From: SHAN690 sp040905305
Lineage (GTDB): Bacteria > Bacteroidota > Bacteroidia > Flavobacteriales_G > Salibacteraceae
Direction of reading: 5' to 3'
NCBI GenBank assembly: GCA_040905305.1
Contig: JBBDRU010000301.1
Location: 1 to 17,988, forward strand
DNA: 17,988 bases
The notes below the pieces were generated by a model that did not search any database, was not told where the DNA came from, and saw nothing but the letters and a program-made list of their open reading frames with translations. Positions 14,695 through 17,988 of the stretch are shown one piece after another. The position numbers and the translations under genes are program-made. How positions within the stretch are numbered: position 1 is the stretch's first letter; every line of letters begins with the position of its first letter.

Positions 14695-15468
14695 ATGAAA
14701 TGGTGGCTATTGATATTTAGCGTTTTGTTTGCTGTAAAAGTTTTGGCTCAGGAGCGGGTAACCACCTTTGGTGTTCAATTTAAGCCGATTGTTCCTAGCA
14801 ATCTTTTTGATGCAGGTTCTGGTCTTTTGAGTCAAAATGGTATTGATTACACCATAGATCAAAGAGTTGGATATTCCTTTGGCGGTGTTATGCGTTTTGG
14901 GATTACCAAATGGTTGTCCATTGAGTCAGGAATCAGCTATGTCAGAAGAAACTTTTCGGCAAGTGTAAATCATGCTGAACTCGGTTTTACTGACACTACT
15001 AGCTATCGAATCATTGGCTATGAAATTCCGGTTTCCGGACTTGTATTCGTCCAACTGTCCGATGAAATCTTTATGAATGCCGCATTTGGCGTGGCATTAG
15101 ACATGTTTCCTTCAGACGTGGCCAGTGGTGATGTGGACGAGTTTTATCAACTCAGTCAGCGTAGAGGGTTTGGGAAGGAAAACAGTTTTTTTGAGTGGAC
15201 TAAAATCGGCCTTGTTGCAAATATTGGCTTTGAATACCGCACCAAAGAATCAGGTTACTTCTATATCGGTGGATCTTACCACCGTCCGTTTTCGCCTATT
15301 TACGATACCCAGATATCCTATACTTATGACAACAAACTCGATCAAGGCGTGGTTCCGATTACGGGAAACTACCTAACGATAGATTTTAAATACTTTTTTC
15401 ACGAAGAGCCAAAGGAAAAGAAGGTGGAGAGAGATCCTGAGACGATGCCCAGTTGGATGAAAAAATGA
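14695..15468 (+). CDS. Outer-membrane beta-barrel protein, PorT-like (257 aa)
   Basis: This is a predicted eight-strand-type outer-membrane barrel of the kind common in Bacteroidota (OMP_b-brl family). MKWWLLIFSVLFAVKVLAQ (1-19) is a signal peptide, probably cut after ALA-type residues before Gln19. The rest alternates amphipathic beta strands typical of these barrels, such as GGVMRFGITKWLSIESGISYVRRNFS and NIGFEYRTKESGYFYIGGSYHRPFSPIY, ending with NYLTIDFKYFF. Unusually, a charged ~20-residue tail follows the last strand (HEEPKEKKVERDPETMPSWMKK), presumably periplasmic. The stop TGA directly abuts the stop of the convergent MltF-like gene. The role is unknown; transport and adhesion are both possible. 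Confidence 0.85.
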   Translation: MKWWLLIFSVLFAVKVLAQERVTTFGVQFKPIVPSNLFDAGSGLLSQNGIDYTIDQRVGYSFGGVMRFGITKWLSIESGISYVRRNFSASVNHAELGFTDTTSYRIIGYEIPVSGLVFVQLSDEIFMNAAFGVALDMFPSDVASGDVDEFYQLSQRRGFGKENSFFEWTKIGLVANIGFEYRTKESGYFYIGGSYHRPFSPIYDTQISYTYDNKLDQGVVPITGNYLTIDFKYFFHEEPKEKKVERDPETMPSWMKK

Positions 15469-16899
15469 TCAGATTGGGGTGTTTCGATAGTGCCCCCAAA
15501 GAAGTAAAATATCGCTTACATAATTCACCGGTTCTGATCCCCGACAATAACCGTGTTTCACCACTTCATCATTGTAATACTGCGGCTGAGATTTTAGTTC
15601 GAGATAGGTTGCCACGTTGCTCCAGGCATGTCGGTCTAAATCGTTTTTTTCGGCCAGCCTGCAAGCGTCCAGCACATGTCCAAGACCAACATTATATGAA
15701 GCCAGAATAAATGGTGTTGCCAATAGTGAATCATTGATGTGTTGAAGCCAATAATCTTGGAGGGTTACAATAAAACTCACTCCAGCGTGAATGTTTTGAA
15801 CTGGGTCTTGAATACTATCTGCTCCAAAGCGTTTGGCAGTAGCAGGTATTAATTGCATCAACCCGCTCGCTCCGCTCCATGATTCTGCATCTGCCTGAAA
15901 ACGAGATTCCTCATAAATCATGGCAGCTAGAAGTTTCCAATCCCACTGGATACGCTTGGCTTCTTGCTTGATTAAATCGTCATAAGGAGAAATCTTACTT
16001 CCCTTCAACGAAGAATACTCGCTCAATACACGAGCTTTTTGCTGGGTGCGTGCTTTGAAGTATTTAAGATGAATCACCGCAAAAGCCTCTGTTTTTTTAA
16101 AATCTTCCAACCAGCTATTCAAGGTGTCTAACAATTGCGGACTATTGATTCGGCATGCCCACGCTACGTTTTGCTGAAAGCTAAGTGGAGTCTTGATATC
16201 AATGTTAGGAAAATAGGCCTTATTTAAGGCTGCCATGTTTTCATCTGCAACGGTGTATTGAATTTCGCGTTCAGAAACCATTTCGATCAACTTTTCTGTG
16301 CCTATGCCATCAGCAAATTTGATGTTTACGATTCCACCGATTTCATCCATCAGATTGATCAATCGAGTGTAAAATGAGCTGTGCCTGCGCACATGAATGT
16401 CTTTTCCTATCAATTTTACTGGGTTTCGGATCAATTGACTTTCCAACTCATCCTGGTTATACGTCCACCATTTTTCAGGAAGACGCTGCACCAACACCTG
16501 TCGCGTTTGCAAAATGGACTTGGTAAATAAGACTTCTTTTTTACGGTGATTGGTTACAGTGAAGTTTGCAGCGATTAAATCACCTTTCTGCTCATCAAGT
16601 TGCCGGATAATGTCATCCATATTTTCTATCGGATGCATGATCAGGTTCACACCTATGTGCTCGCTGAATCGATCGAGTAATTCAAATTCGAAGCCCATGG
16701 GCACTCCTTTGTAAATAAAATAGCTGCTGCTGCTGAAGTCTGTTAGTGCGTGTAATTCTCCTGATTCCAGAATCTCTGTCAGATCTCGTTTTGGTAGCTC
16801 TGATGCTCTGCTTTCAAGTTGTTGTCTCCGCTCGGCATTTCCTGAACATGCATTGAAAACGGTAATAATTATAAGAAAAGTAAGTATTCTGATCAGCAC
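15469..16899 (-). CDS. MltF-like lytic transglycosylase lipoprotein (476 aa)
   Basis: This is a membrane-bound lytic murein transglycosylase with a regulatory substrate-binding-type domain. I choose the GTG at 16899, because it gives a short lipoprotein signal (LIRILTFLIIITVFNAC, lipidated Cys18) and leaves 32 nt after the upstream gene. The ATG at 16968 would overlap that gene by 37 bp and give a 41-residue leader. Residues ~38-285 form an SBP_bac_3-like domain (EILESGELHALTDF, GVPMGFEFELLDRFSEHIG). The SLT domain covers ~305-470 with IYEESRF (catalytic Glu331), SGASGLMQLIPATAKRFG and SYNVGLGHVLDA. In E. coli MltF, muropeptides bound to the first domain control the enzyme. It ends with zero spacing against the barrel gene. 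Confidence 0.93.
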   Translation of the reverse strand: MLIRILTFLIIITVFNACSGNAERRQQLESRASELPKRDLTEILESGELHALTDFSSSSYFIYKGVPMGFEFELLDRFSEHIGVNLIMHPIENMDDIIRQLDEQKGDLIAANFTVTNHRKKEVLFTKSILQTRQVLVQRLPEKWWTYNQDELESQLIRNPVKLIGKDIHVRRHSSFYTRLINLMDEIGGIVNIKFADGIGTEKLIEMVSEREIQYTVADENMAALNKAYFPNIDIKTPLSFQQNVAWACRINSPQLLDTLNSWLEDFKKTEAFAVIHLKYFKARTQQKARVLSEYSSLKGSKISPYDDLIKQEAKRIQWDWKLLAAMIYEESRFQADAESWSGASGLMQLIPATAKRFGADSIQDPVQNIHAGVSFIVTLQDYWLQHINDSLLATPFILASYNVGLGHVLDACRLAEKNDLDRHAWSNVATYLELKSQPQYYNDEVVKHGYCRGSEPVNYVSDILLLWGHYRNTPI

Positions 16900-16931
16900 A
16901 TCAGAAATATACGAAAAATTTAGGCATTGGT

Positions 16932-17114
16932 TTAGGTAAGTCTTACGAAACCATAGAATGCCAACCATATCGCAATGAGAATCAATAAAATGTATCCTGC
17001 GCCTTTATAATAGTGCTTAGATAATTTAGCGTCTTTGCGGTATGCCCAAATCAAATAGATGATAAAAGCAGCAGCGAAAATGGACGCGAAAACAATTCTT
17101 CCTGGTGTAAACAT
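16932..17114 (-). CDS. Small two-helix membrane protein (60 aa)
   Basis: This is a short inner-membrane protein with two hydrophobic segments (MFTPGRIVFASIFAAAFIIY... and GYILLILIAIWLAFYGFV) joined by a basic turn, WAYRKDAKLSKHYYKG. I start it at the ATG at 17114; a TTG five codons upstream is less likely. From memory very similar small proteins (MFTPGR...YRKD...YYKG) occur in many Flavobacteriia without assigned function. It lies 32 nt upstream of the MltF-like gene on the same strand and probably shares its transcript. Confidence 0.75.
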   Translation of the reverse strand: MFTPGRIVFASIFAAAFIIYLIWAYRKDAKLSKHYYKGAGYILLILIAIWLAFYGFVRLT

Positions 17115-17131
17115 GGTGCAAAACTGCAATT

Positions 17132-17162
17132 AAAACATATATCTCGCTCAATAGTTTTTCAA
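17132..17162 (-). promoter_or_regulatory. Probable promoter of the small membrane protein-mltF unit
   Basis: On the minus strand TTG (17162-17160), 20 nt and TATGTTTT (17139-17132) match the Bacteroidota consensus with one mismatch (last base). The transcript would start near 17125, about 11 nt before the ATG at 17114. Confidence 0.45.
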
Positions 17163-17205
17163 GTCGTTAGAGCTTGTTACATTCGGAAACTATTTTTAAA
17201 ACATC

Positions 17206-17988
17206 ATGGCAAAAACAGATAAAACAAAAAAGGCAACAGCACAGCCTGAAAAAGTGCTTAATGACAAGTCGATGAAGTTTTTGGAGCAATACCTTAATAA
17301 TGCTTCACCAACGGGGTTTGAATCGGAAGGACAAAAGATTTGGCTCGATTACATCAAACCATACATCGATGAATATACCGTTGATACCTACGGAACCGTT
17401 GTTGGTGTTATTAATCCAAAAGCACCTTATAAAGTAGTGATTGAAGCGCATGCTGATGAGATTTCATGGTATGTCCACTACATCGATGACAAAGGATTTA
17501 TCTATGTGAAACGCAACGGTGGTTCTGATCATCAAATCGCACCTTCCAAGCGTGTCAATATTCATACCGATAAAGGTATTGTTAAGGCTGTTTTTGGTTG
17601 GCCCGCAATTCACACGAGAAAAGCTAACAAGGAAGAAACACCGTCAGCAGATAATATCTTTCTCGATTGTGGTGCCAGAAGTAAAGACGAAGTTGAGAAA
17701 ATGGGCGTTCATGTGGGCTGCGTTGTTACCTATCCTGATGAATTCATGATTCTTAACAAAGACCACTTTGTTGGTCGTGCATTGGATAATCGCATGGGCG
17801 GATTTATGATCGCAGAAGTTGCCCGTTTGCTCAAGGAACATAAGCTAACCCTTCCTTTTGGTCTATATATCGTTAACGCAGTGCAGGAGGAAGTCGGGCT
17901 TCGCGGTGCCGAAATGATCGTTGAGCAGATAAGACCAAATGTTGCGATTGTCACCGATGTTTGTCACGATACCAACACACCGATGATC
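17206..17988 (+). CDS. M42 family aminopeptidase, 3' end outside window (first 261 codons)
   Basis: This is a cytosolic dinuclear-zinc aminopeptidase of the M42 family (FrvX/PepA-like, tetrahedral TET-type assemblies in known members). It opens with a Lys/Thr-rich, probably disordered stretch, then FLEQYLNNASPTGFESEGQ. The metal and catalytic motifs come in the family's order: IEAHADEISWYV (zinc His), GRALDNRMGGFM (bridging Asp), NAVQEEVGLRGA (catalytic Glu and zinc Glu) and IVTDVCHD (zinc Asp). The reading frame is open to the last base, so the final roughly 100 residues of a ~360-residue protein are missing. It diverges from the small membrane protein gene; no convincing promoter was found for it. 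Confidence 0.93.
   Translation, partial: MAKTDKTKKATAQPEKVLNDKSMKFLEQYLNNASPTGFESEGQKIWLDYIKPYIDEYTVDTYGTVVGVINPKAPYKVVIEAHADEISWYVHYIDDKGFIYVKRNGGSDHQIAPSKRVNIHTDKGIVKAVFGWPAIHTRKANKEETPSADNIFLDCGARSKDEVEKMGVHVGCVVTYPDEFMILNKDHFVGRALDNRMGGFMIAEVARLLKEHKLTLPFGLYIVNAVQEEVGLRGAEMIVEQIRPNVAIVTDVCHDTNTPMI

Noticed and set aside
15453..15710. 85-codon plus-strand frame downstream of the barrel gene.
   Set aside because: It lies entirely opposite the MltF-like gene, including its conserved SLT domain; a shadow frame.
1..17988. CRISPR arrays, tRNA or rRNA genes, insertion sequences and toxin-antitoxin pairs.
   Set aside because: I saw no regularly spaced repeats with unique spacers, no RNA gene folds with CCA-end context, no transposase motifs with terminal repeats, and no small overlapping gene pair of toxin-antitoxin type.

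Overview
The window looks like a contig or scaffold piece from a member of the Bacteroidota, probably Flavobacteriales. The family-level placement is inference only. The signs are promoters of the Bacteroidota type (TTG, 17-23 nt, TAnnTTTG) in front of several genes, start codons without clear Shine-Dalgarno sequences, a PorT-like outer-membrane barrel, and the gene order rsgA-dtd-...-mazG-like. A run of exactly 100 N (13359-13458) is an assembly scaffolding gap and interrupts one gene.

Layout. (1) Positions 1-743 hold no convincing gene. Roughly 1-575 is visibly richer in G+C than its surroundings and full of inverted repeats, and looks like a dispersed repeat or structured non-coding element. 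(2) 744-1337 (+) encodes an EGF-module lipoprotein. (3) 7812 down to 1492 (-) is a tightly packed cluster: rsgA, dtd, an MBOAT O-acyltransferase, an SGNH-like partner and a MazG-like pyrophosphohydrolase, with overlaps or gaps of at most 9 nt. After a 167-nt spacer with a hairpin comes an O-antigen-ligase-type membrane protein with a TPR tail. (4) 7910-8893 (+) is a glucosaminidase with two LysM domains, transcribed divergently from rsgA. (5) 11880 down to 8898 (-) is rnhB followed by a large unrecognised membrane-anchored beta-propeller-like protein. (6) A YceI-family gene (-) and a thioredoxin-like gene (+) diverge from a short region with two well-formed promoters; the YceI gene ends in a clear intrinsic terminator. 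(7) 13459-14627 (+) is a gap-truncated M23/LysM peptidase translationally coupled to a small tail-anchored protein, followed by an outer-membrane barrel protein (14695-15468). (8) A minus-strand pair encodes a small two-helix membrane protein and an MltF-like lytic transglycosylase lipoprotein; the transglycosylase stop codon abuts the barrel gene's stop. (9) An M42 aminopeptidase runs off the right edge.

Two themes tie the genes together. Three different peptidoglycan-cleaving enzymes (glucosaminidase, M23 endopeptidase, MltF) lie within about 9 kb. An acyl-transfer pair and an O-antigen-ligase-type protein suggest acylated surface glycan assembly; the acyl-transfer pair appears to have been inserted between the housekeeping genes dtd and mazG-like. 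I found no CRISPR array, insertion sequence, tRNA or rRNA. I did not find a clear new defence or mobile system. The strongest leads are the structured repeat region, the acyltransferase cassette, and the two putative operator sequences in the divergent promoters.
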